From Aspidapion aeneum (taxonomy: Eukaryota; Arthropoda; Insecta; Coleoptera; Brentidae), in the NCBI GenBank assembly GCA_963576565.1, contig OY755040.1, forward strand, positions 83,656,821 through 83,720,820: a DNA stretch of 64,000 bases. The letters are read 5' to 3'. The notes beneath the pieces are model-generated. The model worked only from the letters and a program-made list of their open reading frames with translations, made no database searches and had not been told where the DNA came from. Shown here piece by piece: positions 10,400 to 23,098 of this stretch (the stretch's first letter is position 1; each line of letters starts with the position of its first letter). The translations under genes and the position numbers were made by a program.

Positions 10400-11365
10400 A
10401 CTCACTCACTGACTCACTCACTCATGTACTTCCAGACATGCTACAAAGCTAAAATTTGGCAGACTGATAGAAATTATGACCAAACCCCTGGAAAAAATAA
10501 AAAAACCCCAAAATTTTAATTTACTCCCCTCCCCTATACATTTAAAGTTATGTAAAATTAGCATCGCCCACTTCCAGAAATGCTAGAGAGTTAACCTTTG
10601 GCAGACTGATAGGAACTATGATAAAACTATAGGAAAAAATCAAACAACCCCAAAATTTTAATTTACTTCCCTTCCCTATACATTTAAAGTTATGTAAAAG
10701 TAGCATTGCCCACTTCCAGAAATGCTAGAGAGTTAACCTTTGACAGACTGATAGGGACTATGATAAAACTATAGGAAAAAATTAAAACACCCCAAAATTC
10801 TAATTTACTTCCTTCCCCTATAAATGTAAAGTTAAGTAAAAGTAAGATTGCCTACTTCCAGACATACTAGAGAGCTGAGCTTTGGAAGACCGATAGTAAC
10901 TATGATAAAGTTATAGAAAAAAATTAAAACACCCCAAAATTCTAATTTACTTCCTTCCCCTATTAATGTAAAGTTATGTAAAAGTAACACTGCCCACTTC
11001 CAGAAACGCTAGAGAGCTGAACTTTTTAAGACTGAAAGACAATATGATAAAACTATATGAAAAAATTTAAAAACACCAACATTTTAATTTACTTCCCTCT
11101 CCTATAAATGTAAATTTATATAAAACTAACATTGCCCTCTTCCAGAAATGCTAGAGAGCTGAGCATTGGAATGCTGACAGAAATTATGATAAAACCATGG
11201 GAAAAAATTTAAAAAGTCCAATATTTTCATTTACTCTTCTCCCCTATAAATGTAAAGTTATGTAAAAGTAACATTACCCACTTCCAGAAACGCTAGAGAG
11301 CTGAGCATTAGAAGACTGATAGGAACTACGATAAAACCATGGAAAAAAAATTAAAAAACTCAAAA
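10400..11365. repeat. Satellite, about 142-bp unit, near seven copies
   Basis: The word CACTTCCAGAAATGCTAGAG recurs at about 10430, 10570, 10712, 10855, 10997, 11139 and 11280, which gives a spacing near 142 bases. Each unit also contains GACTGATAGGAACTATGATA and AATTTACTTCCCTCCCCTAT. A single inverted unit lies at about 51795-51940. Confidence 0.9.
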
Positions 11366-11462
11366 ATTTAAGTAAGGCATTGCAAAAGTTTTGAACAATA
11401 TTCCGCATATTTTACTACTTTAAAAATTAAGTATTATCCAATTCCTTTAAAAAAGAAGTGAA

Positions 11463-11695
11463 ATCATAACAAAAACATTTCATCTAAAAAAAGCCAAGTA
11501 CGCGAAAATGGCATTCAGTAAAAAGAATTGAGATAAAAGTAAAGCCAAGTTTTCCAATACATTTCCAAACCAGTAAGAACCTTTCATTTTGAAATTTGTA
11601 TTGGAAAACTTGGCTTTACTTTTATCTCAATTCTTTTTACGGAATGCCATTTTCGCGTACTTGGCTTTTTTTACATGAAATGTTTTTGTTATGAT
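11463..11695. repeat. Near-perfect long hairpin, 98-bp arms, 37-bp loop
   Basis: The left arm 11463-11560 and right arm 11598-11695 are reverse complements with only a few mismatches; both contain TTGAGATAAAAGTAAAGCCA or its complement. It follows the 142-bp satellite directly. A diverged arm fragment occurs next to the lone satellite unit at about 51735, so hairpin and satellite probably belong to one element. Confidence 0.9.
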
Positions 11696-11699
11696 AATA

Positions 11700-13342
11700 C
11701 TTATTCTTATTGGTACTCTTTAACTTAAATATACACACATTTATATATTCAGAATGGGGACTTTAACTGATTCCAATTCACTATAGCTTTAGGATAGAAT
11801 ACTTGTTTATTATTTTAGTAAAAATAAAATTGTGGGGCGCATTTAAAATACTTATTTTGGTTGCTTGAAAATAATGTTTTTTAAACTAGTCATTTGAGGG
11901 GAAACTCACGACTTGAACATTTTTCTCATCACATTAAAATCGCTGTGAATCCTTAGAAAATCACTGGGAAATACCTGAAAATATCTAGGGATCACTAGGA
12001 ATCTTGGGGAAAATTAGAATGGAAATTACTAGACATTTTTTGGGGTACCGAGTTTTCCCTCGAAGTCTTTTTTGTGTGCGCGCTACGCTTTTATCTGGTA
12101 AAAGTAAGTAGTAAAACCCTTAAAACCTAAAGTAGATAGGTACTACTTTTAAGGCAAATTTCGGTCCAAAACTACGATAGACCGCCATTTTGGATCATTA
12201 ATCGATTTATAAATGGGAAAGTTCATCATTTTGATTTTTCAAATTTTAGAAAAAATTGCATGGCAAGATTTTCAGTTTTAGGTAAATCGGTTTAAAAATA
12301 GGAATATCTCCAAGCTTTTTTTAAGTTTAAGTTAAACATTATACTCATTTTCCATAAACACCTTAGGTTCCGAATTTGGTACGTACAGGGTGGGCCAATT
12401 TCGTTGGTTTTTGAGGGTTTTAGGTATTTCTAGCCGATAAAGTTAAAAACAATGTCCTGGGCTGGATTTTCGAGACGTTTTCAAATATCAAGACCCCTTC
12501 TTGATAGACCTCGTAGTTTTTCAGCTACGAGTGGTAGAATTATTTTCATAGTTATTTTTATAGAAAATAAAACTGTCAAACTAAAGTTTATCTGTCAATT
12601 TTAGTTTTTGAGATATTCATAAAATCGGTATTTCTTAATGAAATGACTCCTTTACTTCTTTATATTCTTTGTATTTTCTTATATTATTTATATTGTAATT
12701 TATTGTCTTTATTTATTTTAGACACTTCCGTTATTAAAAATAAAGACAATGGAAGTCCTAAATTTTGTTTCTACTCAGTCATTGTCTACGGGTTTTACAC
12801 AAATAAGTTTAAAATATTTTAAAATTAAAAAATTAAAAAAATAAAAAAACAATAAAATAATATAATGTTGTGTCATTTTAAAGGAAATTTAGACCGATTT
12901 CAAATTTTAAATAACATGAGGGTCAGTCAATAAGAAATTTTTTAACTTGTAATATCTCAAATGCTAAAAGGGGCCGATGAAATTTACTTCAACAGAGGAA
13001 TCTTTATTAAAAATTCTATAAAAGAGCAAAATTAAATTTTTATAAATAAAAAAGTTATAGACCACTTCTATAAATGCAGGCTTTTAAAAATGCCCTCGTA
13101 GCTAAAAAGTACAAGGCCTTTTGTGGTTTGGATATTTGAAGAAGTCTTGAAAATCGAACCCACGATATGTCTACTCGTTTTTATGTATCTTGGCTAGAAC
13201 TATCTAAATAATAATAATCAAATTTTGCCCACACTTTCTATAAGTCCGCCAAAAATCCCTTTGATATTTGATTTTTTTTAAGCTTGCCTAAAATATTGTA
13301 TTGAGTAACCTTAAGCACTACGAAGTTTTAAATTTCAGCTAA
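11700..13342. other. Non-coding AT-rich stretch
   Basis: No gene seen. There is a small stem at about 12701-12750 (TTGTCTTTATTT / AAATAAAGACAA) and a TACAGGGTGGGCC word near 12385 that resembles TIR termini elsewhere in the window. Otherwise I see nothing I can name. Confidence 0.4.
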
Positions 13343-15515
13343 ATTAGGCGCTGACTCGTGACGTAGGTTGACATTAACACCCCATTGGCACCCCGACATA
13401 AATTGTAATTTTGGAACATACTCATTTGCATCTCTTTTTAATGCACAGTATATTCATTTTATTGCTGTCTAACTCATAGCTCTGCTGGAAGACGGGTTGT
13501 CAAAAATTTGGCAAAATGGATGCCATTAGATAATTTTTGTTGAATACAGAATGTTTTTAAAAGTTTATTTCGACTGTGTTAATTGTGAAAACGATCTTTT
13601 AGTATCTTGATGCGGATTTCCCGCTATCTAGAAAGGTAAGCTTTATTTAGTTTATAGTATTAAAAGGTTGAAATTGACAAAAAAAGCTTTGCTCTAAATT
13701 TTATAGCCATAATGAAAGCAAATAAAAACTTTAATTTTTTGCCTAAAATCACACTAAAGGAAGCGAAAACATGACAAAATACTAAAAATATAAAAAAGGA
13801 GGAATTTTAAATAATAGTTTGTGTCATCTAGTATAAGTAAAGGCTGATTTATTTAGAAATGGACATAATATAAGCTTGTTGCTTAATTTTCGTAGGTATA
13901 ATCTATATTTTTTCCACCTATGTAGTAATGGTACTTAAGACCTTCATATTTTAGGAAAATGTTCATATTTTTTTTTAGACTTCATAAAACTCCATATTTT
14001 TAGAAAAAACTTCATATTTTTCATATTTTCCCCATTGAAGAGACTTCAGTCATAGAATAAGTGTGGAAATTTTCAATATTTTTCCTAGTCTTGAATTTTG
14101 ATTTCCTTTTAGTTTGTTATTAGTTTGTAGCCTTTGAGAAAGTCTGAATAAAGTAGGGCTTTTTTGCCTTTTGTTTTATTATTGTTATGGTTGTTGCCAT
14201 TGAGTTGTATAACGCCCTAAAAGGGCGTTAGAGACGGAAAGACAAGGCATTTTTTATTGACCCTATCCAATTTGGTTCCTATGGTCGGGTATTTCTTTTA
14301 CAATAAAAACAGAGATAGACATTATTGAACATGTGAAACGGACAAAGATAGGGTGATTTTGCATGCTAATAATACCCTAGATAATATAAGGGTACTTTTA
14401 TCCCTTTCACACTGACGGCATAAGTGCGACAGAAAAGCAGCTGGCTACCTTTAATCCACCTGCCGATTTTGAGTGATTCTACCTGTTAGTCCGTGTATAC
14501 AGGGAAAACTGATAGACAATGTTGTCTAAGTACGGAAATGATTTTTTTTTAATTTTGTGCGGGAATATTACAAAAAGAAATCTTAAAACGTTTAAAAACA
14601 AGTTTAGAAGTAACTATTTGAGTTTAAACATGGTCCAAAATTGTTTTTTGTGCAAAAGAAGAAAAAAAATCCATAAAAAAACAACATTTCATGGGTAAGT
14701 CGTCTTGACAGATAGTTTTTCCTAAAACACGAGAAAGTTCAGTAGCGTCACGATAGATAGTTTTTTCTGCGACCGTGCGATTTTACCCTCACACATTTTG
14801 ATTCAGAAAGTGTCACTTCCCCGCACTTTTTTTTGCATTGCATGAAAATTAACAAAAAGTATTTGATTTTCTTAAAAATGATTTCTTTTTAAATTCTTAC
14901 ATACCGATTTTTATCCAGTTGTTTTTGTTTTTTCGAACCAAACTTTTGACATGTCACGGTCGAGTTTCATACATCTTGATGAATTGTTACACACACTGAT
15001 CTATGTTTTTATAAATTTCGATAAATTTAATGTTTTTTGCGGACTTTACAGTAATTTTAAGTTAAATTTTGGTCTTTCATCGCGAAAGTATATATTTATT
15101 ATTATATGACCACCGCGACCGGTCTACAGGCCGGTATCATATGTTTATGTCCTTCTAATATCATTTGACTATCATGCTGTCTTACTTAATAAGGTCACTT
15201 AGTTTAATTAATAATTTTGTCCTACATAATATAAAAGAAGAATAGAAACCAACAAAAAATTTGTGACACTTCGATTACCCATTTTCTTTGATTGCGATGG
15301 ATTAGGGTGACCAGATTACGGTTTATTAGGGTGCCCAGAGTGCGCAAAAAAAGATTTTGAAAAATTTCCCTAAAAAAATTGAAGACCAAACACTCACTCG
15401 CCACTCAATGTTTATGGTCGCATACACTAATCCTAACTCGATTTCCGACGATTATGGACAATGGTTACCCCCTGGACATAAACCTAACAACTTTTACTAT
15501 ATTTATTAACAAGAG

Positions 15516-16364
15516 GTAGGTTAGGTTTGGTTAGGTTGGGTTAGGTTGGGCTGGGTTGGGTCAGGTTGGGTTAGGTTGGGTTAGGTTGGGTTAGGTTGGG
15601 TTAGGTTGGGTTAGGTTGGGTTAGGTTGGGTTGGGTTAGGTTGGGTTAGGTTGGGTTAGGTTGGGTTAGGTTGGGTTAGGTTGGGTTAGGTTGGGTTAGG
15701 TTGGGTTAGGTTGGGTTAGGTTGGGTTAGGTTGGGTTAGGTTGGGTTAGGTTGGGTTAGGTTGGGTTAGGTTGGGTTAGGTTGGGTTAGGTTGGGTTAGG
15801 TTGGGTTAGGTTGGGTTAGGTTGGGTTAGGTTGGGTTAGGTTGGGTTAGGTTGGGTTAGGTTGGGTTAGGTTGGGTTAGGTTGGGTTAGGTTGGGTTAGG
15901 TTGGATTAGGTTGGATTAGGTTGGATTAGGTTGGGTTAGGTTATGTTAGGTTGGGTTAGGTTGGGTTAGGTTGGGTTAGGTTGGGTTAGGTTGGGTTACG
16001 TTGGGTTAGGTTGGGTTAGGTTGGGTTAGGTTGGGTTAGGTTGGGTTAGGTTGGGTTAGGTTGGGTTAGGTTGGGTTAGGTTGGGTTAGGTTGGGTTAGG
16101 TTGGGTTAGGTTGGGTTAGGTTGGGTTAGGTTGGGTTAGGTTGGGTTAGGTTGGGTTAGGTTGGGTTAGGTTGGGTTAGGTTGGGTTAGGTTGGGTTAGG
16201 TTGGGTTAGGTTGGGTTAGGTTGGGATAGGTTGGGTTAGGTTGGGTTAGGTTGGGTTAGGTTGGGTTAGGTTGGGTTAGGTTGGGTTAGGTTGGGTTAGG
16301 TTGGGTTAGGTTGGGTTAGGTTGGGTTAGGTTGGGTTAGGTTGGGTTAGGTTGGGTTAGGTTGG
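15516..16364 (+). repeat. (TTAGGTTGGG)n array, about 84 units
   Basis: An almost uninterrupted tandem array of a 10-base unit that alternates the insect telomere pentamer TTAGG with TTGGG. Rare variants are GGCTGGGTTGGGTCAGG near the left edge, an extra TTGGG near 15630, three consecutive TTGGATTAGG at 15901-15930, TTATGTTAGG at 15941, a TTACG at about 15996 and TTGGGATAGG at 16221. Right of 16364 it decays into TTCGGTTAGG-like words to about 16530. The G-rich strand is the plus strand. It lies inside the 3.8-kb insertion, so it is interstitial. Confidence 0.95.
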
Positions 16365-17029
16365 TTCAGTTTGAGTATGTTCGGTTAGGTTCATTAGAAG
16401 GTTTAGGTTAGGTTTAGCTATATTCGGTTAGGTTCGGTTCAGTTTAAGCAAATCGAACCGAACCAAACCGAACCGTTAGATTCGGTTTGATTTGGTTCAT
16501 TTCGATACGGATGGGTTCAGTTTGCTTTTGTTCAGTTAGACCTTCGATAAATTTTAAAAAAGTAAATAATTATTAATTTTTAGTGTTTTAAGGAATAAAA
16601 GTTGATATAATGTTCAATTAAACTAATTTTTATTTGTAAAAATGTAGGAATCATAATTTTCTTGATTTTGTTTTGAATTTCATGCTTTTTTAAAAATTGT
16701 GCATTTTCATAAAAGGACCAAAAAAACTGACCCGATTTGGATCAGTGACCTTAGTTATTTCAAGTTTTTGTTGACAGCTGATAGACGTCAGGGACCGTTT
16801 TGTTTCAGTTTGAAATGAGAAAATGCTTCTTTTGTAGCAATTTGTATGGGTTTTAATGGGGTTTTAAGAATGTTTCAATTTCAATTTTTTTAACAAAATC
16901 AACGATAGTCCGCAATTTTTTTTTTAGAAATCACTATAAAATGGTCTAAAATTATCATTTTTCAAAAAACTTCGTAGTTTTAAGAAAGGTGGTAAAACGT
17001 ACCAGACCCCTGAAATGTGTTGCAGTCTA

Positions 17030-17459
17030 GGACAACTGGGCGCCGCCAACTCGGCGCCACCAACTGGGCGGCAGGCCAACTGGGCGCCGGGCCAACTTGA
17101 CGCCGAGCCAACTGGGCGCCGGACTAAAATATTTTTTCTTGATAAAATGTGCAGATGAAAAACAACCTTAAAAAAATTAAAGTGGCGGATCCAAAATGGC
17201 GGACTTTCTTATTTATGCATCGATATGTATCGAATATGGAACTTGGCGGTGTTTCAAGTCGCAGAACACTACACCTACCAAATTTCAACACTCGACTTAA
17301 TAGATGTTGAAAGTTTTGTATAAATAACATATTTATTTTGTTTTTATCTGCACATTTTATCGAAAAAAAATAGTCCGGCGCTGAGTTGGCCCGGCGCCCA
17401 TTAGGCCCGGCGTGGCGCCCTGTTGGCGGCCCCGAGTTGGCCCGGCGCCCGGTTGTCCC
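17030..17459. mobile_element. GC-rich foldback with minisatellite arms
   Basis: Ends GGACAACTGGGCGCC and GGCGCCCGGTTGTCC are inverted. Each arm (about 17030-17166 and 17336-17459) holds four or five tandem copies of a roughly 18-base unit such as GGGCGCCGGGCCAACT. Both then continue into a shared AT-rich block (GATAAAATGTGCAGAT and its complement). The central loop contains AAAATGGCGGA words like those at 48.1-49.3 kb. There is no coding capacity. Confidence 0.85.
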
Positions 17460-20400
17460 ATTTCGAATTTAAATTTTTAGTTCCGAAATTTCATCTGACT
17501 CGAGCATAACTTGTAGTCCACCCAAGAAAAGAAGGGTTGAAGAAGACCCTTGTTCAAAGAAAGAAAATATTTTACCTGGAAGGTACAACATTTGTAAAGT
17601 TCTAAGATGAAAACAATAATTTTAATACATCCACTGCACTTAGCATGCTTAGAAATTCTTTTTACTCTTTTTTTTTACTGAAGAGAATTTTGTAAACACA
17701 CACAAGTAAGTATTCATGAATTATTTATTATTCAAACAGAAAATTGTTGATAAAAAAATTCTAGTGGAATTCAAAATTTTTATTTTGCGCCGCCACTGCC
17801 CTTTTTTATCCAAGACAAGTAAATAGAATATTTTTGCGATGTTGCATGTTTCCGGACTCACCAAACCGAAATTCTATTTTCATCCCTATTTTGCTCATTA
17901 AATTCTTACTTGTATTTGGTCAATTGCGATAAAAGCTTGATATAATGGCAATTTTGGCCCATGCCGGGTCTACCCGTAGGGTATAGAAGTCAATGGTTGT
18001 TGCATTTTTTATGTTAATTAGTTGTTTTGGACATCCGTGGTTAGTTCTAAAAAAGTCTAATTGTAATGTAATTTTTTTTTATGTTTGAGCTCGGAATAGC
18101 TGTTTAAAGTATACCAAGTATATCATCAAGTATACTTAAGTGTTCTGTGTTACTAGATGTACAGGGTGTTTTAATATATTTCCAAAAAGGTCTACTGCAC
18201 TTATTTCAAGAGACAGAAAATAGGGTACCTATTTTCAAGAAATGTAGAGTAGGTTCCAAACTGCTAGAAATTGTAGATGCTAATATTTTAACAGTGGCTT
18301 TACCAAATGGCAGTTTATCATATATTTTTGAGTTTAAAAAGAAAATATCTATTTTTTTTAAAGTTAAATCATAAACATATTAATTTGTAGGATATTCCGT
18401 AAGAGATTTACAATGTTTGTGGTTTTTTATAACTTTTTTTGATGGTATAGGATAAAGCCTACAACTTTTGCATTTATAATTTTGTTCTATTTCTTTGAAT
18501 AATTCCAGTAAACCTTGGATTAAAAATACGGAAACACCTTATACCTTGTCGTAAAATATGCTTTAAAAAATGTGCCTTGTTTTTGTTTCGCCATACCCCA
18601 TCCAGGCCTAATTCAACTTGAAAATGTTTCTTATAACTTTTCTTAATAAATAAAATTAAGAAATATATATTTTTGCTTAATAAATGAGTTTTCCTAAAAA
18701 AAAGTTGGGTTTGACATAACAAGCCATTTGGTAGAGGACCCAAAAAGAAACTAAATTTTTTATTCATAATTCCTTCATATTTTGTTTTCTTAATTTCATA
18801 TTTTTCATAATTTTATTAAAAAGAGAGCCCTGGAAGTTCACTGAAAGCACTTAAATTAGGGCACATCCTTAAATTATTTAACTCAAAAATTCAGTATCTT
18901 CGACCTCCTTCCCCTCCCCTCTGATAAAGTATTTTTGTAAAAAATACATTAAAAAAACATTTAGTGTAACACAAGGTTAGGTTAAACCTCCCTCCCTGTG
19001 GCATTACATAATTTAAGAATGGTCCCTTACATTGTTGAGTAAATTAGGCATAAGGCGTAGATACTTACATACTGAGGCTATCAATATAATCTAGAAAATA
19101 ATAAAAAAGACATAATCATACTACAGAGACAATACATACGCTCAAATTTTGCTTAGTGAAAAGCTTAGATTAAATTATTATTTTGATGGCTTCAGTGAAA
19201 AGGTTCTTATTAATTGTTTGGATGTATTCCAGAGAAGAAAGCTTTTCTTCAATCACTGTGGTAGTTTATGTATTCCCATATTATGTTTCACAAAGACTAA
19301 TTATTATTTTGACGGCCTCTATGTAAAAGTTCTTACTTGGAATATTTTCATCCCTTTTATTATATACACATTCAAAACTAGGAAACAAAATTTGTTTCTA
19401 GGTTTTTGCCTAATAATTTATAACTTATATAATATAACTTATTTTATTCTTACTTATTTTAAATTATACTTACCGCAATGTTATAAGAACTATGTTCATT
19501 TTCTCTTTTTGTTATGTACAAAAGTATAGTTTTATAAAAATCCACTATTATATGCTTTTAGGGTTTCCGGCACAGTTTCCTGATATATGTGACATAAATA
19601 CTAAAAAGAAATCTACTGAATTTAGGGAAGATAAAAACATGTATTGACAAAACTTTGATGAGCATTTGGACAAAAAAGGCTGGAAAACCACCAAACTCAT
19701 ATATACTTTAGCAGCTGGAACATTTACATGATACTATAGATTAACTGGACTGGTTTAAGCAGGAAAAAAAGGTAGATGTTATCAATCAGTAATAAAAATT
19801 AATAGGTATTTTGGTTTATACTTTTTTTAAACTTTTTATGAAGTTTTGTTCTTATATACAATATTTTATATTTATAAATGGTAAATCTAACCAGAACTAC
19901 AAAAACTACTTCTAATCACTTAGTATAATAAGTCCCCTGGGAGGTTGAGGGGTTCAAATTAAAATTCGTACCTATAGATAATTAATCCTAGTAACTTCTA
20001 TATACAAATTTTAATATTAGCATCTATGCCATTTCCCCTTTCAAAGACCTTTTAAATGATGTATAGCATGACACATTTTAAAAATAAATATATTTTTTTT
20101 AAATTTAAAAAATTAAAAAAAAAAATGATTTTTTTGGATAAATACCATTTTTAAATTTTTTCAAAAAAATATATAATTTTTTTTCAATGTTTTACTAAGA
20201 CACTCACCAAATTTCAAGATGGAGAAATGATGGGTTCCATATGAAAAAATAAAACAATATTCAAACATGTAAAAAATGGTAGCTTTTTCAAGTAAAACAT
20301 ATAAGAATCAAAGATAAATGCTATAATATAGGAAAAAATATTTATTTATTTCCAAAATTTGTAGGTCTAACCTGTAGCGGTAATGGGTTAAACTTTTCTT

Positions 20401-20704
20401 AAAATCATTTTTCTTTCAATAATTAAAATATCTGCTTTAGGTTTAGGCTGACCCGTTTGGGTGCAAAAAACTCACATTTACTTCATTTGTCTGAAATAAT
20501 TTGAATATTGAATAAAAAATGTTTTTTGTAATATTAATGAGTATATGACCCATATAAGATGGCGCTGAAATAAATTCGTCTAGTATGGTATTGGTAATAT
20601 TTAAAACTTTCTGTTTAGTTTTGTAAAAAAAGTTAAAATTAAAACTTACCCAGCTTCAGGGGATTCAGCATTTTTTAAAGTCTTCATGTACTTTAGCCTA
20701 CACC

Positions 20705-20870
20705 CAGTGACGGACCCACGAATATGTCTTGGGGGGTCCCGAGGCCTCGTAGAGGGGGAGGCGAAGCCTTATGATGTCGAATTTTAAGCTATTTTTTGTG
20801 TTTTTTCATGAAATATGTGGAAAATATGTTAAAAAAATCTAAGGGTTGGGGGGCCTGGTTCGGTTGTTTG
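20705..20870. mobile_element. hAT-like MITE remnant within family X
   Basis: Starts CAGTGACGGACCCACG and has the interior seen in other hAT-like MITEs here (GTCTTGGGGGG, GAAATATGTGGAAAATATG). The same sequence occurs in copy B at about 46308-46480, so it predates the duplication or spread of family X. A clear right terminus is missing. Confidence 0.55.
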
Positions 20871-20876
20871 TTTTTA

Positions 20877-21565
20877 TTAGCTCACACATATACTATACTA
20901 TAGTAGTGTGAGCTACGGTGATCCTAATTTTTTCGAGAAAAAAAGTTGCTCCGATTTCAAAATTTTTTCTATATCTTTGCGTTTCAGATGATTTTGAAAC
21001 TTTTTTGTTGCGCCGTCTGTCTGTAACGACCAACGCACATAACTCAAAATCCGCTTACCCGATTTTAATGAAATGTGGTACCTAGGCTGGGTTTTGGGTC
21101 GAGATGGTCCCATTTAATGAACAAAATCCACCGAACACAAGCCAAATAAAAGGGTGGGGGTATATTTCAAAAAGTAGAGTTTATGTAAAAATATGGCGTG
21201 TGTTATATCAAACGAAAGGTAATTGAGTCTGGAGTTAAACAAAATATATTTAAGCTTATTTAAAAAAAAGGGTGGGGGTAAATTTTAAAAATTAGAGTCT
21301 AAGTGGAAGTATGCTGTGTGTGATATCAAATGAAAGGAAATTGAGTCTGGAGTTAAACAAAATACATTTTAGTTTAAAAAAAGGGAAGGGGTAGATTTCA
21401 AAAATTAAAGTTTAAGTCAAAACATGGCTTGTGTGGTATCAAACGAAAGGTAATTGAGTCTGGAATTGAATAAAATATATTTCAGTTTTTAGTTATATTA
21501 ACTCACACGTACGCTATAACTATAGTACCTAGTGTGAGCTTAAGTGCCCATAAATTGGCAGAGTA
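20877..21565 (-). mobile_element. Hairpin-ended element L (689 bp) with 6-bp TSD
   Basis: Flanked by TTTTTA at 20871-20876 and 21566-21571. Copy B of family X is uninterrupted here (near 46480). One end is TTAGCTCACAC, the other GGCAGAGTA. Near each end is a stem of AGCTCACAC...GTGTGAGCT. Inside are three tandem units of about 118 bp (21145-21490) with GGGTGGGGGTA and ATATCAAACGAAAGGTAATT. No coding frame is seen. Confidence 0.8.
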
Positions 21566-22698
21566 TTTTTAAAATGTGTCATGTGACACATTATTTAAAA
21601 GGTCTTTCAAATACCTTTTTGACAAGGTATGACTCATAGATTGCTGTAAAGTAGTTTTATAGATATTCCTATTTTTCTTCACCTATGTAGGAGCAAAACT
21701 TGGTAATCTTTTAATTTTTAAAAGTTATTTTAAAAATAAACTACTGGGCCAAAAATTTTCAAGATTTAATTTGAAATGTTATTTTTTAGTTATTACATTT
21801 TTTGCACTTACTTTACAATAAAAAGTGCACTTTTCCACTTAAACTCCTCAGATTGAAAAGTAATGGCTAGACATGGCTACGCTCATGGTACAAAATTTTC
21901 GTCTCAGGATAAGAAGTGTCACTTTTATTTAAAGTTTTTAATCCTTGTAGGATTAAAAGTACAAAAATTTAAGGCATTTCCCATGTCAAAAGGTACAAGG
22001 TATTTATTTTTTGCCAAAATTCTTGGCAATAATACCAGTAGCCATGTCATAATAAAAAAATAATTTGCACTAATAGGCAAGTCATTAGAGCATAAAAGTT
22101 GGTGTGGTGACGATTTTGACATATGTTTACATTGGACGCCTTATAAAATACTCTGCCAATATATGGGCCCCTAAGCTCACACTAGGTACTGTAGTTATAG
22201 TGTACGTGTGAGCTAATTTAACTAAAAACTGAAATATATTTTATTCAACTCTAGACTAAATTACCTTTTGTTTGATACCACACAAGCCATGTTTTGACCC
22301 AAACTCAAATTTTTGAAATCTACCCCCACCCTTAAAAAAAACAAAAACTAAAATGTATTTTGTTAAACTCCGGACTCAATTACCTTTCGTTTGATATCAC
22401 ACACGCCATATTTTCACTTAAAACTCTAATTTTTAAAATATACCCCCACCCTTTTTTTTAAATAAATGAAAATGTATTTTGTGTAACTGCAGACTCAATT
22501 ACCTTTCGTTTGATATCACACACGCCATATTTTCACATAAACTCTAATTTTTGAAATCTACCCCCACCCTTTTATTCGGTTTGTGTTCGCTGGATTTTGT
22601 TCATTTTTAAATGGGACCATCTCGACCCAAGACCCAGCCCAGGTACCAAATTTTATTAAAATCATCCAAGCGGTTTTTGAGTTATGCGCGTTGGTCGT

Positions 22699-22719
22699 TA
22701 CAGACAGACATACAGACAT

Positions 22720-22754
<35 letters not shown>

Positions 22755-22790
22755 TACATACAGACAGACAGACAGACAGACAGACAGACG
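22699..22790. repeat. (CAGA)n/(CATA)n microsatellite
   Basis: Tandem CAGA with interspersed CATA. Element L has only CTGTCTGT at the matching place, so the array expanded in R after the two copies separated. Confidence 0.9.
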
Positions 22791-23098
22791 GCGCAACAAA
22801 AAAGTTTCAAAATCATCTGAAACGCAAAGATATATAAAAAATTTTGAAATCGGAGCAACTTTTTTTTTCTCGAAAAAATTAGGATCACCATAGCTCACAC
22901 TACTATAGTATAGTATATGTACGTGCAAGACAAATAATACTTAGTTATTTTCCTAAATATTAATTATTCCGTTGCACTGAGCCATATAGGTTGTCACGTG
23001 ACACCGCAAAGTGCGCGGATAGAAAGTGCGCAACCCACCCAAAAAAGTTTCAAAATCATCTGAAAAAATTAGGATCACCATAGCTCACACTACTATAG

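Larger units (their letters stand above)
14198..17992. mobile_element. 3.8-kb insertion in family X carrying a telomere-like array
   Basis: Copy B reads straight across this point (near 43640). In copy A, ATGGTTGTTGC occurs on both sides (14187-14197 and 17993-18003). Alternatively the insertion has imperfect TIRs CCATTGAGTTGTATA / TATAGAAGTCAATGG and a 6-bp TTGTTG duplication; both parses explain the same bases. It begins with a hairpin (AACGCCCT AAA AGGGCGTT, 14211-14229). It contains the TTAGGTTGGG array and a GC-rich foldback. No coding frame is recognisable, so the class is unknown. Confidence 0.7.

Noticed and set aside
15516..16364. True chromosome end
   Set aside because: The array is flanked on both sides by tens of kilobases of other sequence and sits in an insertion, so it is interstitial here.
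18474..18767. 97-codon minus-strand open stretch in family X
   Set aside because: No known domain, and I did not verify that the frame is kept in copy B, so it is not called as a gene.
22558..22928. Long open stretches on both strands across the CAGA array
   Set aside because: They are a by-product of the stop-free microsatellite; no domain or codon bias.
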